A stretch of DNA of 64,000 nucleotides from Chryseobacterium sp. BLS98 (GCF_001045445.1 NZ_LFNF01000005.1:124001-188000), one strand, 5' to 3'. Counted from the first letter of the stretch, positions 52,073-61,073 are shown. Notes: a model not told the origin generated them from the sequence alone. Numbers and translations: made by a program.

Positions 52073-52999
52073 ATGAAAAAAATAATCGCCTTTATCATAC
52101 TGTCACTTATTGTTCTCAGCTGTAACAAAACACAAGAAAATGTTCCTGCAGCTTCTGAACCTGATGCAAAACCCAGGACACTTGTCACAGTAGCTTATCC
52201 TTCCGATACCGCTCAGCTTAATAATACAATTACGCTCAATGCAACTGCAACCTATTTATTGAAGTCTGACGTAAAAGCCAACAGCACAGGTTATATTACA
52301 AAAATGACCATTAAACTGGCGGATCATGTAGGAAAAGGAAATATACTTTTCGGATTACAGACCAAAGAAGCCAGGGCGTTGGGAAATACAATTAATAAAT
52401 TGGATCAATCCTTTCGCTTCAATGGAACAACGACAGTAGCAAGCCCTGCAACAGGATATGTTGCCATGGTGAACCATCAGATCGGTGATTATGTGCAGGA
52501 TGGGGAAGTATTGGCAACTATTACAGATGCAGCCAGTTTTGGTTTTGTGGTAGATGTGCCGTATGAATATCTTCAAATTATAAAAAACAAAGGCTCTTTA
52601 CCGATTACTTTGCCTGACAATACGGTTTTGCAAGGAAAAATCGCAAAAGTAATGCCTTCGGTTGATGCTGTTTCCCAAACCGTGAAAGTTTTATTACAGG
52701 TTGCCAACAGCAGCAATATTCCTGAAAACCTGATTGGTACGATCAGCTTTTCCAAAACTTCCGCTTATGGACTTTCTGTTCCTAAAATGGCGGTTTTAAG
52801 TGACGAAACCCAGTCTTCTTTTTGGGTGATGAAATTAATTAATGATACGACAGCCGTAAAAACAGACATTACAAAAGGGGTAGAAACCGATCAATATATT
52901 CAGATAAAATCGGGTAATTTAACAACAAAAGACAAAGTAATTGTTTCAGGAAATTTCGGATTGAGTGATACTGCAACTGTAAAAATACAAAAGCCATAA
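52073..52999 (+). CDS. RND efflux periplasmic adaptor (lipoprotein)
   Basis: Membrane fusion protein of 308 residues. The N-terminus MKKIIAFIILSLIVLSC is a lipoprotein signal with lipobox VLSC. A lipoyl/barrel-like region follows (about 45-170), with VKANSTGYITKMTIKLADHVG and ATGYVAMVNHQIGDYVQDGE, then a beta-barrel and a membrane-proximal domain. The adaptor is compact because it lacks a long coiled-coil hairpin. It joins the TolC-type channel to the RND pump of the same operon. Confidence 0.9.
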   Translation: MKKIIAFIILSLIVLSCNKTQENVPAASEPDAKPRTLVTVAYPSDTAQLNNTITLNATATYLLKSDVKANSTGYITKMTIKLADHVGKGNILFGLQTKEARALGNTINKLDQSFRFNGTTTVASPATGYVAMVNHQIGDYVQDGEVLATITDAASFGFVVDVPYEYLQIIKNKGSLPITLPDNTVLQGKIAKVMPSVDAVSQTVKVLLQVANSSNIPENLIGTISFSKTSAYGLSVPKMAVLSDETQSSFWVMKLINDTTAVKTDITKGVETDQYIQIKSGNLTTKDKVIVSGNFGLSDTATVKIQKP

Positions 53000-53003
53000 C
53001 TTT

Positions 53004-56000
53004 ATGAAAAAGTCATTTTTTGTAACCTATAAAAGCCCTTTGCTGGTATTGATTTTCCTGATAGTGGCGGGCGGAATTTATTCTTATACTAAAATCCAGT
53101 CAGCTTTATTTCCGCAGATTACTTTTCCCAAAATAAAAATCATTGCAGATGCAGGGCAGCAGCCGGTCAACCAGATGACAGTAGGAGTTACCAAAGTCCT
53201 GGAAAATGCCGTAAAAAAAGTGCCTGATCTACAGGTTTTAAAAAGTACAACCAGCCGGGGCAGCTGTGAAATTTCTGCTTTCATGGACTGGAATGTGAAT
53301 GTAGATTTAGCTAAACAGCAAATAGAAAGCAGTGTAAATGAAGTTCGAAACCAATTACCGCCGGATATTAATATTTCCGTTGAAAAAATGAATCCATCGA
53401 TTCTTCCGGTAATGGGCTATTCGCTGAATTCAACTTCAAAAGACCCGATTGAGCTGAAACAACTGGCACTTTACACGATCAAACCTTTTCTTTCACAGGT
53501 TCCGGGTGTAAGTGAAATAAGAATTATCGGCGGACAGGACAAGGAATTCCGTGTTGTAATGAATCAGGCGATGATGGCGAGACTGGGAATTACACCCGCT
53601 TCTGTTCAGCAGGCAATTAATAATACTAATTTTATTAAATCAAACGGATATTCTTCAGATTTCAGGTATCTCTATCTGACACTTACTGATGCCCAGATCC
53701 GTAACGAAAGGCAATTGAAAAATCTTGTCGTGAGCAATAACGGAACCCGGATCGTTTTGTTGGGCGATATTGCCCAAATCAATGTTCACAATGCAAAACA
53801 ATATATAAAAGTCAATGCTAACGGACAGGAAAGTATCCTGATCGCAGTGATACAGCAGCCCGATGCGAATGTGGTGGATTTAAGCAAAGCAATGGAAGCA
53901 AAAATTGCCGAGCTTCAAAAAATACTTCCGAAAGATATCGTACTAAAACCTTATTATGTTCAGGCAGATTTTGTGAATGATTCTATTAAAAGTGTTACGG
54001 ATGCTTTATGGATAGGACTGGTCTTGGCGATTATCGTTGCAATTATTTTTCTTCGTTCGTGGAAGGCAAGTGCGGTTATTCTGATTACGATTCCCATTAC
54101 ATTAAGTCTTACAATGCTTGTGCTGTATACCATAGGGCAGACGTTCAATATTATGACATTGGGAGCCATTGCCGCTGCCATCGGATTAATTATTGATGAT
54201 GCGATTGTCGTCGTAGAGCAAATCCACCGGACACATGAGGAGCACCCCGAAGAATCTTCCAGGATATTGGTACAAAAAGCAATCAATTACCTTTTAAGAG
54301 CAATGGTAGGTTCATCACTCAGTACAATTGTGATTTTTCTGCCTTTTATGCTGATGAGCGGTGTTGCAGGAGCTTATTTTAAAGTAATGACAGACACGAT
54401 GATCATCACCCTAATTTGTTCTTTTTTTGCAACCTGGATATTATTACCCATTGTTTATTTATTACTTTCTTCCGGAAAGAAAAAAGAAAAAAACCTTCAG
54501 CATCACGATGTAAAGGAAAGAAAATGGGTAGGCTTTTTTATCAGAAAACCATTGTACAGCTACTTGTTTATTGGGTTGCTTATCATTCTTACAGCGATAA
54601 TTCTTCCAAATATCAGCACCGGATTTCTTCCGGATATGGATGAAGGAAGCATTGTTTTGGATTATAATTCACCTCCGGGAACATCCCTTGAGGAAACAGA
54701 CAGGGAGCTGAAGGAAGTGGAAAAAATCATCACTTCAACCCCTGAAGTTCAGGCGTACAGCCGGAGAACCGGAACTCAAATGGGTTTTTTCATCACAGAA
54801 CCTAACAGAGGTGATTATTTAATTCAACTTAAGAAAGATAGAAGCAGGACCACGAATGAAGTTACCAATGATATCCGTGCTAAAATTGATGCTTCAGGAT
54901 TGCCATTAACCGTAGATTTTGGACAGGTGATTACCGATATGCTGGGCGATTTAATGAGCAGTGTTCAGCCCATTGAGATTAAAATTTTCGGGACAGACCA
55001 GAAGGTTATTGAAGAGTATTCGAAAAAGGTTGCTGATATTGTAAGCAAAGTTAACGGAACAGCTGATGTTTTTAACGGAATTGTCATTGCAGGTCCATCA
55101 ATGGTTGTGACACCTAAACTGTCTGTTTTAGCACAGTATAATATTTCTCTGCCGGATTTTCAGAATCAGCTGCAGGCTAACCTGGACGGGAATGTAGCCG
55201 GAAACATCTTTGATAATGTTCAGTACACGCCGATACGGTTATTATACAATGAAAAAAGTAACCAGTCTCTAAGCGACATCAACAACAGTATGATTGCTTT
55301 ACCCAACGGAACACTGAAACCCTTAAGTGAATTTGCAAACGTAAACGTTACCACTGGTTCAGCAGAAATCAACAGGGAAGATCTGCAGACTTTAGGAATC
55401 GTAACTGCAAGACTGGATAACGGAAATCTGGGCGGAACAATTCAGGAAATTCAGAAACAGATCAATCAGAAAATTAAGTTGCCGAGTGGATATTCTGTAG
55501 TATATGGAGGTGCTTATGCTGAACAGCAGCAATCGTTTAAAGAACTGTTGATTATTCTGCTGGTTTCCAGCCTGTTGGTATTTTCAGTGATGTTATTTTT
55601 ATTCAGAAATGTCCTGGTAGCCCTTATCATTTTATGTATTTCTGTATTAGGTCTTTCAGGCGGTATTTTACTATTGTATCTAACCAATACTCCTTTGAAT
55701 GTCGGGAGCTATACAGGACTCATTATGATGGTCGGAATTATTGGTGAAAATGCAATTTTTACCTACTTGCAATTCCACGAAAGCCTGGCGGATAAAACCA
55801 AAGAAGAAGCTGTGATCTACGCAATCAGTACCAGACTCCGGCCCAAATTAATGACCGCTTTAGGAGCCATCATCGCATTAATGCCACTGGCACTGGGAAT
55901 CGGAACAGGAGCGCAGATGCACCAGCCATTGGCTATTGCCGTTATCGGTGGTTTCATCGTTGCATTACCGCTTTTGCTGATTGTTTTACCAACGTTACTA

Positions 56001-56036
56001 AACAAAATCAATTTAAAAGAAGAAGAAAAATCCTGA
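53004..56036 (+). CDS. RND efflux permease
   Basis: Inner-membrane proton-driven efflux pump of 1010 residues with 12 helices, duplicated in two halves, each with a large periplasmic loop. Key signs are FPQITFPKIKIIADAG after the first helix, the proton-relay Asp pair in GLIIDDAIVVVEQIH (TM4), the helix motif VSSLLVFSVMLFLFRNV, and the second-half MVGIIGENAIFTYLQF. The last two genes upstream give channel and adaptor, so the operon is a full tripartite pump. Substrate unknown: metal, dye or lipid are possible. It is probably regulated by the two-component system upstream. Confidence 0.93.
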   Translation: MKKSFFVTYKSPLLVLIFLIVAGGIYSYTKIQSALFPQITFPKIKIIADAGQQPVNQMTVGVTKVLENAVKKVPDLQVLKSTTSRGSCEISAFMDWNVNVDLAKQQIESSVNEVRNQLPPDINISVEKMNPSILPVMGYSLNSTSKDPIELKQLALYTIKPFLSQVPGVSEIRIIGGQDKEFRVVMNQAMMARLGITPASVQQAINNTNFIKSNGYSSDFRYLYLTLTDAQIRNERQLKNLVVSNNGTRIVLLGDIAQINVHNAKQYIKVNANGQESILIAVIQQPDANVVDLSKAMEAKIAELQKILPKDIVLKPYYVQADFVNDSIKSVTDALWIGLVLAIIVAIIFLRSWKASAVILITIPITLSLTMLVLYTIGQTFNIMTLGAIAAAIGLIIDDAIVVVEQIHRTHEEHPEESSRILVQKAINYLLRAMVGSSLSTIVIFLPFMLMSGVAGAYFKVMTDTMIITLICSFFATWILLPIVYLLLSSGKKKEKNLQHHDVKERKWVGFFIRKPLYSYLFIGLLIILTAIILPNISTGFLPDMDEGSIVLDYNSPPGTSLEETDRELKEVEKIITSTPEVQAYSRRTGTQMGFFITEPNRGDYLIQLKKDRSRTTNEVTNDIRAKIDASGLPLTVDFGQVITDMLGDLMSSVQPIEIKIFGTDQKVIEEYSKKVADIVSKVNGTADVFNGIVIAGPSMVVTPKLSVLAQYNISLPDFQNQLQANLDGNVAGNIFDNVQYTPIRLLYNEKSNQSLSDINNSMIALPNGTLKPLSEFANVNVTTGSAEINREDLQTLGIVTARLDNGNLGGTIQEIQKQINQKIKLPSGYSVVYGGAYAEQQQSFKELLIILLVSSLLVFSVMLFLFRNVLVALIILCISVLGLSGGILLLYLTNTPLNVGSYTGLIMMVGIIGENAIFTYLQFHESLADKTKEEAVIYAISTRLRPKLMTALGAIIALMPLALGIGTGAQMHQPLAIAVIGGFIVALPLLLIVLPTLLNKINLKEEEKS

Positions 56037-56200
56037 ACTAAACCCAATATGTGAAAATGTATGCTTCAGGATTCGAAAATTCAAAATTTCTTCTAAATCA
56101 TTCTTCAGTATTGTATTAGAAATTAAAATATAATTAAAAGGATTTCTCAATACAGGCGATAACGCTGGGGTAAAGCTATAAGTTTTAAAATATAATAGCC

Positions 56201-56785
56201 ATGGATAATTTAATTGAAGCTGTCAGGAACTATGTGATCGTTTTTCTTTCGGAAAATCTTTCAGATCAGCTTTCTTTTCACAATATCGGACATACTTATG
56301 AAGTGGCGGATGCCGTACGCGAAATCGGTTTGCAAACATGCCTCTCTGAAGAGGAAATGCTTATCGTACAGGTTTCAGCATGGTTTCATGACTGCGGATA
56401 TGCCAATACCTACATCGGCCATGAGGATGAAAGCAAAAAATTGGCAATGAATTTCCTGAAAAAATTCGGATCTGATGAAAATTTTATTGAAGCTGTTTTA
56501 AGGTGTATCGAATCTACTAAATATCCTCCACAACCTGCTTCTTTACTGGAAAAAGTAATGTGCGATGCAGATATGTATCATTTAACCAAAGCCAATTATG
56601 CAAAATATAGCAAAGCTATAAGGCAGGAATTTGAAACCTATCTCGGGCTGGCTTATACAGATGAAGAATGGCAGATGAAAAATTATCAATTTCTTACTGA
56701 ACATCAATATTTTACAGATTATGGAAAGAAAATCTTAAGCCGGTTTAAAGATGTTAATATTCAGTTGTACCAATATTTAAAATAA
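56201..56785 (+). CDS. HD-domain phosphohydrolase
   Basis: Protein of 194 residues with the HD metal-binding pattern: LSFHNIGHTYEV (first His), WFHDCGYANTY (HD pair) and CDADMYHL (late Asp). HD proteins hydrolyse phosphate esters of nucleotides, cyclic dinucleotides or (p)ppGpp. It has no other domain, so the substrate is open. It is a single gene, followed after 23 nt by a PAP2 phosphatase gene. Confidence 0.9.
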   Translation: MDNLIEAVRNYVIVFLSENLSDQLSFHNIGHTYEVADAVREIGLQTCLSEEEMLIVQVSAWFHDCGYANTYIGHEDESKKLAMNFLKKFGSDENFIEAVLRCIESTKYPPQPASLLEKVMCDADMYHLTKANYAKYSKAIRQEFETYLGLAYTDEEWQMKNYQFLTEHQYFTDYGKKILSRFKDVNIQLYQYLK

Positions 56786-56808
56786 AATTCAGTCACATTA
56801 TACTTATT

Positions 56809-57609
56809 ATGATACCAAAACATTATAAAAAAATGGTTCTCAGTTTTCTCGTTTTAATTTCATCTTACGGGAAGCTGGCTGCACAAAGCAATAGTGACAG
56901 CATTCAGACTCCTGAGGTTATAAAAGAAAGTACTGTTATATTAAATACTGAAAAAGAACGTTTTAATTATAAAAGACTGATCATTCCCGGCGCGTTTATC
57001 GGTTATGGAATTGCCAGTTTAACGGTGAAGGATTTAAAACGGCTGAACTTTTCTACCAGGGATGAAATTAATGAACATCGGCCTGATCATATAAAACTGG
57101 ACAGCTATACCCAATTTGCCCCTGCAGCTTTGGTATATGGCCTCAATGCCGTTGGTGTGGAAGGAAAACATAATTTCAGAGACAGAACGATCATCTACGG
57201 AACATCCATGCTGATTACCTCTGCCATTACCATTCCTTTGAAGCATATTGTAAAAGAGGAAAGACCCGATCAGTCGAATAATTTATCTTTTCCTTCGGGT
57301 CATACGGCAATAGCTTTTGCTTCTGCTCAGTTTATGTTCAGGGAGTATAAGGATACGAATTTTCTGCTGGGAATTTCCGGGTATTCCCTGGCTGTTTTTA
57401 CAGGAATCTACAGGATGCTCAACGATAAGCATTGGGTAGGGGATGTGGTAGCAGGAGCCGGGTTTGGGATTCTTTCAACAGAACTGGCTTACTGGTTGTA
57501 CCCAAAAATTAATACTATGCTGGGCGGTAAAAACAAAAATACGGCTACCATGGTAATGCCTTATTATCAGGATAAAAGTATAGGGATTGGTTTAGTGAAA
57601 ACTTTTTAG
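56809..57609 (+). CDS. PAP2-family phosphatase
   Basis: Membrane phosphatase of 266 residues with a signal peptide (about 1-25, ending KLAAQS). The acid-phosphatase motifs are LKHIVKEERPD (KxxxxxxRP), FPSGHTAIAFAS (PSGH) and GIYRMLNDKHWVGDVVAG (SRxxxxxHxxxD-like, with Tyr-Arg before His and Asp). Substrates are usually phosphatidic acid, undecaprenyl pyrophosphate or similar lipids in the periplasm. It lies 23 nt after the HD gene, so co-transcription is likely. Confidence 0.92.
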   Translation: MIPKHYKKMVLSFLVLISSYGKLAAQSNSDSIQTPEVIKESTVILNTEKERFNYKRLIIPGAFIGYGIASLTVKDLKRLNFSTRDEINEHRPDHIKLDSYTQFAPAALVYGLNAVGVEGKHNFRDRTIIYGTSMLITSAITIPLKHIVKEERPDQSNNLSFPSGHTAIAFASAQFMFREYKDTNFLLGISGYSLAVFTGIYRMLNDKHWVGDVVAGAGFGILSTELAYWLYPKINTMLGGKNKNTATMVMPYYQDKSIGIGLVKTF

Positions 57610-57630
57610 ATAACCTCAAAAACTAAGGAT

Positions 57631-58047
57631 ATGTGGTTCTATTATGCATTACTTTCGGCTTTATTTGCGGTATTTACAGCTATTTTTGCTAAAATGGGAG
57701 TGTCCAATATCAATTCCAATCTTGCAACAGCAATCAGGACAATAGTTATTCTTGTGATTGTCTGGAGCATTGTTTTTGTAAAGGGTGAAGCAAAGGAAAT
57801 AGGTTCATTATCAAAAATCAATATTATTTTTCTTGTTTTATCGGGCGTTGCAACCGGCTTGTCGTGGTTATTTTATTTTAAAGCTTTACAGATCGGAAAG
57901 GTTTCCCAGGTTGCAGCTGTAGATAAGTTGAGCGTGGCCATAGCCGTCATTCTGGCAGTATTATTTTTCAAAGAAACATTAACACTCAAAACTGCAATTG
58001 GAGCTTTATTAATTATTTCCGGAACTATTTTATTTGCGTTAAAATAA
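57631..58047 (+). CDS. EamA/DMT half-size transporter
   Basis: Small membrane protein of 138 residues with four to five helices, about one EamA repeat: WFYYALLSALFAVFTAIFAKMG at the start and VSQVAAVDKLSVAIAVILAV in the second half. Half-size members of the drug/metabolite transporter superfamily work as dimers. It lies 21 nt after the PAP2 gene, so it may be the last gene of that unit. Substrate unknown. Confidence 0.85.
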   Translation: MWFYYALLSALFAVFTAIFAKMGVSNINSNLATAIRTIVILVIVWSIVFVKGEAKEIGSLSKINIIFLVLSGVATGLSWLFYFKALQIGKVSQVAAVDKLSVAIAVILAVLFFKETLTLKTAIGALLIISGTILFALK

Positions 58048-58377
58048 GTATTTGTTATCCCATATTATTTTAATCATTATCCTTCTTTGCCTGTATAAAT
58101 GATTTAAAAGATGTTTCAAAATTCACAAAAAAATATTTCACATCTTAATAATTTTAAGCATAATAAGAATATTCAGTGTAAATTAAAATCAAATGCTTTT
58201 TAATTGATATTTTTTTTAATTAATTTAATATAAAATAACATTTTTAACATTGTATTTATTTGATAATGAGCAGTTAATATTAATAAATTTCTCTTTCTAA
58301 AGTGAAATATTTTATTAATTTAGCTATAACAAAGCTTTGTGATTCTTTAAATTATTATTAATCAAAAAAAATCATTC
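58048..58377. other. Very AT-rich gene-free region before the first peptide pair
   Basis: 330 nt with very low GC, with no coding frame that I support. It includes palindromic words ACAAAGCTTTGT (58329-58340) and AAGATGT / ACATCTT. It should carry the promoter and leader of the peptide pair. The higher AT content than the genes on both sides could mark a transferred or silenced locus. Confidence 0.5.
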
Positions 58378-58536
58378 ATGAAAAAATTAGAAAACAGAAA
58401 AGTTCTTTCAAGAGAACAACTGAAAACTATTGCCGGTGGCGATAAAGGTGTTTGCATATTAGCAAGTGGCGGATACGTTATGAGAGACTGCAATATGAAA
58501 TGTCCGGATGGAGGACGTCCTGTTTGCCCTGCTTAA
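58378..58536 (+). CDS. Cys-rich leader peptide, family A (copy 1)
   Basis: Precursor of 52 residues. The leader MKKLENRKVLSREQLKTIAGG ends in a double glycine at residues 20-21. The 31-residue core has four cysteines spaced C-x11-C-x3-C-x7-C, with the family words GGYVMRDC, KCPDGG and ending CPA. Its sister on the minus strand (63585-63746) has the same spacing and C-terminal CPA. Peptides with such leaders are usually cut after GG by a C39 peptidase-ABC transporter and exported. No such exporter is in the window. Function unknown: bacteriocin, signalling peptide or metal-binding peptide. Confidence 0.85.
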   Translation: MKKLENRKVLSREQLKTIAGGDKGVCILASGGYVMRDCNMKCPDGGRPVCPA

Positions 58537-58578
58537 GTAATTATCCCTTTTAAAAACAACTAAACTAAAAAGATCAAT

Positions 58579-58737
58579 ATGAAAAAATTAGAAAATAAAA
58601 AAGTTCTTTCCAGGGAAAAATTGAAAGAAATTTCAGGAAACGGAATTAGCTTCCAATGCACTTATAAATGTTGTGACGATAGCTCATTACCATTATGTCC
58701 CGGGTTTCAATGCCCTGCAGTAATATGCCCTAAATAA
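58579..58737 (+). CDS. Cys-rich leader peptide, family B (copy 1)
   Basis: Precursor of 52 residues, 42 nt after copy A1 on the same strand. The leader MKKLENKKVLSREKLKEISG differs from A1 by a few residues and ends in GNG instead of GG. The core of about 30 residues has six cysteines: C-x3-CC-x7-C-x4-C-x4-C, with FQCTYKCC and the C-terminal CPAVICPK. Sister B2 at 63777-63947 keeps the CPAV(I/V)CP ending and the CC pair. The even cysteine number fits disulfides or metal binding. It is followed by a decayed lipoprotein fragment. Confidence 0.85.
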   Translation: MKKLENKKVLSREKLKEISGNGISFQCTYKCCDDSSLPLCPGFQCPAVICPK

Positions 58738-58740
58738 TCT

Positions 58741-58840
58741 AATTATTATTACAGGTATAGTGCTAATTTTATGCTCATTAAGGAGTATTCACTTCTGAAT
58801 CAATGAGCGTTAGAACAACCAAAAAACAGGTTATATTAAG
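58741..58840 (+). pseudogene. Decayed fragment of the lipoprotein gene at 60663
   Basis: About 100 nt starting 4 nt after the stop of peptide B1 align with the inside of the intact lipoprotein gene (about 60693-60795). Over the best 55 nt, 44 match by my count. The protein trace is FTSESMSVRTTKKQVI against FTSESLSIGMTKEQVI in the intact copy. A 2-nt deletion just before this stretch breaks the frame, and the start, lipobox and 3' part are absent. It is a relic of a duplicated lipoprotein gene. Confidence 0.75.
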
Positions 58841-58869
58841 CTCTCAGTAAATAATATATTTACTGAGAG
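58841..58869 (+). terminator. Terminator after the peptide pair and lipoprotein relic
   Basis: CTCTCAGTAAA / TTTACTGAGAG stem of 11 bp with a 7-nt AT loop, followed by TTTTTT. It closes the first peptide-pair transcript on the + strand. Confidence 0.85.
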
Positions 58870-58972
58870 TTTTTTAATGAAATTATTACTTCTTTGATTG
58901 TCAACCTGAAAATAACCCGGTAAAAACAAGCAATTACCTGAAATTATAGTATTTATAGTTTATGAGTTATAT

Positions 58973-59323
58973 CTATTCATTTCTGTATTTTTTCCCCCAG
59001 TGTCTTAGGGTTATCAGCACATCCTGAAGGCTCCTGCCTTTATCACTGATGCTGTAATGAACCCGGGGTGGCACCTCTTTATAATCTTTCCGGATAATAA
59101 GTCCTTCGTCCTGCAATTCTTTAAGCTGTTTGATCAGCATTCTTTCTGTAATGTTATGCAGTTTCCCTTTTATTTCAGAATAACGGAGTTCATCATTATC
59201 CAGCAACGAAGCCAGTATGCCCACTTTCCATCTACCTCCGATAACTGTTAGGGTATAGAACATCCCGCAGTTTTTAATAAGGTCTGTTTCGTTTAAAAAA
59301 TTTGTTGAATTTTCTTTTCTCAT
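58973..59323 (-). CDS. HxlR-family winged-helix regulator (second copy)
   Basis: Regulator of 116 residues with KNCGMFYTLTVIGGRWKVGILASLL (Cys and the winged-helix start), SEIKGKLHNITERMLIKQLKEL and a wing ending YSISDKGRSL. I chose the ATG at 59323 (MRKENSTN) because the longer frame (to 59341) overlaps a clean operator palindrome, and the extra MYPPMN is unlike the family. It is divergent from the SDR-DoxX pair and probably represses it; typical ligands are electrophiles or quinones. Confidence 0.88.
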   Translation of the reverse strand: MRKENSTNFLNETDLIKNCGMFYTLTVIGGRWKVGILASLLDNDELRYSEIKGKLHNITERMLIKQLKELQDEGLIIRKDYKEVPPRVHYSISDKGRSLQDVLITLRHWGKKYRNE

Positions 59324-59335
59324 ATTCATGGGTGG

Positions 59336-59357
59336 GTACATACAATTTTGTAGGTAC
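59336..59357. promoter_or_regulatory. HxlR-type operator
   Basis: GTACATAC (59336-59343) and GTAGGTAC (59350-59357) form an inverted repeat matching at 7 of 8 positions around AATTTT. GTAC palindromes at this spacing are typical of HxlR/YodB-type sites, and it lies between the HxlR gene and the divergent SDR gene. Confidence 0.6.
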
Positions 59358-59411
59358 TTGTTTATGGTAAAGGTATAAAATATTTTTGTTCATATATAAA
59401 ACAAAATTAAA

Positions 59412-60236
59412 ATGGGACAAAAAGTATGGCTAATTACAGGAGTTTCCAAAGGATTTGGAAAAGAGCTTTCAAAACAAATCCTTGAAGCCGGGGATATTGT
59501 TATAGGAACTGTGCGGAATGAAGAGGATCAGCAGGCCTTCGACAATAACGTAAACGCAAAATCTTTTATTATTGATCTTGCCAAAACAGAGCATATTGAT
59601 TCGCTTATTAGTAAGATCATTGAACAATACGGTCAGATTGATGTTTTGGTAAACAATGCGGGTTTCGGTGTATTTGGAATGATTGAAGAGTTTGAGGAAC
59701 AGGAGATTATCAGGCAATTCAATGTCAATTTCATGTCTGTATGGAAACTTTGCCAGGCCGTCATTCCATATATGAGAAATAAAGGCCAGGGAGTGATTGT
59801 GCAGCTTTCTTCAAGGGTTGGTATTACAGCAGGTATTGGGAATGGTATTTATGCTGCCAGTAAATTTGCTCTTGAGGGAATGAGTGAGTCACTTGAACAG
59901 GAAGTGAAACCATTTGGTATAAAAGTATTGCTGGTAGAGCCTGGAGCTTTGCGCACTGATTTTTTTGGTGGATCTGTACATTATGCCCGGAACGAATTCC
60001 CTTTATATGCAGAAAAATTAGGGGATATAAGGATAAATACAAAAAAGATCAACGGTAAGCAACCCGGTAATCCTGTTGCCGCTGCACAGGCCATCATCAG
60101 GGCTGTAAATAATGATGTTCCAACCTTCAGGTTACCTCTTACAACGGGTACTATCGAAACTATGAAAGCTAAAATTGCTGATTTACAGAATTGTATAGCA
60201 TTAACTGAGGAGATTGCAATAAGTGTGGATTATTAA
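59412..60236 (+). CDS. SDR-family oxidoreductase
   Basis: NAD(P)-dependent short-chain dehydrogenase of 274 residues with KVWLITGVSKGFGKELS, VNNAGFGVFG, the Ser in IVQLSSRVG and the Tyr-Lys pair in GIYAASKFALEGM. It is of the 'retinol dehydrogenase-like/oxidoreductase' SDR type with unknown substrate. It is the first gene of a two-gene unit with the DoxX-like protein 10 nt downstream and is divergent from the HxlR gene, so it is a probable electrophile- or aldehyde-responsive enzyme. Confidence 0.92.
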   Translation: MGQKVWLITGVSKGFGKELSKQILEAGDIVIGTVRNEEDQQAFDNNVNAKSFIIDLAKTEHIDSLISKIIEQYGQIDVLVNNAGFGVFGMIEEFEEQEIIRQFNVNFMSVWKLCQAVIPYMRNKGQGVIVQLSSRVGITAGIGNGIYAASKFALEGMSESLEQEVKPFGIKVLLVEPGALRTDFFGGSVHYARNEFPLYAEKLGDIRINTKKINGKQPGNPVAAAQAIIRAVNNDVPTFRLPLTTGTIETMKAKIADLQNCIALTEEIAISVDY

Positions 60237-60246
60237 TGACTGAACA

Positions 60247-60639
60247 ATGAAAATAACTTTTAAAAATATTCTGTACTGGGCTTTGTACATAGGATACCTG
60301 TATATCATAGTACCATCATCACTGTTTAAAATTTTTCAACGCCCCGCGATGATGCAAAGCATGGAATCATTAGGTTTTAACAAAACATGGACTCTTGCCA
60401 TCGGAATTGCCGAAGTGATCGGAGTTGCTCTAGTGGTTTTGGGACTCTACAGGTCTCCATTCAGAACTATAGGCATATTATTTCTGTTTCCTTTTGCGAT
60501 TGGTGCCTTTACTACTCACATGGCACATCAGGAATACCATCATTATGGGCATTCACTCATCATGTGTTGCCTTTCTGCAATCCTTTTATTTTTAGACAAT
60601 AGGATTAAAATAAATCTTTCCAGTACTAAAAAATTATAA
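60247..60639 (+). CDS. DoxX-like membrane protein
   Basis: Membrane protein of 130 residues with about four helices: NILYWALYIGYLYIIVPSSLFK, then SLGFNKTWTLAIGIAEVIGVALVVLGLYR, FRTIGILFLFPFAIGAF and SLIMCCLSAILLFL. It is of the DoxX-like family. It is 10 nt after the SDR gene and probably co-expressed under HxlR control. Its role may be quinone or redox related, unproven. Confidence 0.85.
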   Translation: MKITFKNILYWALYIGYLYIIVPSSLFKIFQRPAMMQSMESLGFNKTWTLAIGIAEVIGVALVVLGLYRSPFRTIGILFLFPFAIGAFTTHMAHQEYHHYGHSLIMCCLSAILLFLDNRIKINLSSTKKL

Positions 60640-60662
60640 AGAATACATCCAAAGTAGTTTAT

Positions 60663-60992
60663 ATGAACGTGTTAAAGTTTAAATTATTAGCATTAATTAT
60701 AACAGTTATAATGTTAATTTCCTGCTCTTCAAGAAGTAAATTCACCTCTGAATCATTGAGCATTGGAATGACAAAAGAACAGGTTATATCAAAATTTGGA
60801 AAACCCTATAAATCTTCATTTACAGAAAATAAAGAAGCCGGAGAAATTAAAGAATCTTTATACTATAAAGAAAGTTTAAATATGGGAAATAGATCAATAA
60901 CAAATATTTTAACTTTTAAAGGTGGAAAATTGGTTTCTCTTGAACAAGGGCAGGAATCTGAGAATAATTCTCCGGTTATAATTCATCCCTAA
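60663..60992 (+). CDS. Small lipoprotein with a BamE/OmlA-like repeat pattern
   Basis: Lipoprotein of 109 residues. The signal peptide (about 1-19, LLALIITVIMLISC) ends in lipobox LISC. The mature part has the LSIGMTKEQVISKFGKP motif, common in SmpA/OmlA (BamE-like) lipoproteins, and a short beta part (ILTFKGGKLVSLEQGQ). BamE proteins help assemble outer-membrane proteins, but this one is small and could serve another task. A damaged copy follows peptide B1 at 58741. It stands 23 nt after the DoxX-like gene. Confidence 0.8.
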   Translation: MNVLKFKLLALIITVIMLISCSSRSKFTSESLSIGMTKEQVISKFGKPYKSSFTENKEAGEIKESLYYKESLNMGNRSITNILTFKGGKLVSLEQGQESENNSPVIIHP

Positions 60993-61073
60993 TCAAATGC
61001 TTACTGTAAAAAGAAAATTGAATAGTAACTCTCATCAAATCTGAATCCCATTTAGATTAACATAACAATTTTA

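Noticed and set aside
50804-56036. TolC/adaptor/RND set as the exporter of the leader peptides
   Set aside because: Peptides with double-glycine leaders need a C39 peptidase-ABC transporter; this is an RND pump without a protease domain.
58048-58377. CRISPR array or phage attachment site in the AT-rich gap before the peptides
   Set aside because: No regularly spaced repeat, cas gene, integrase or tRNA is present; only short palindromic words.
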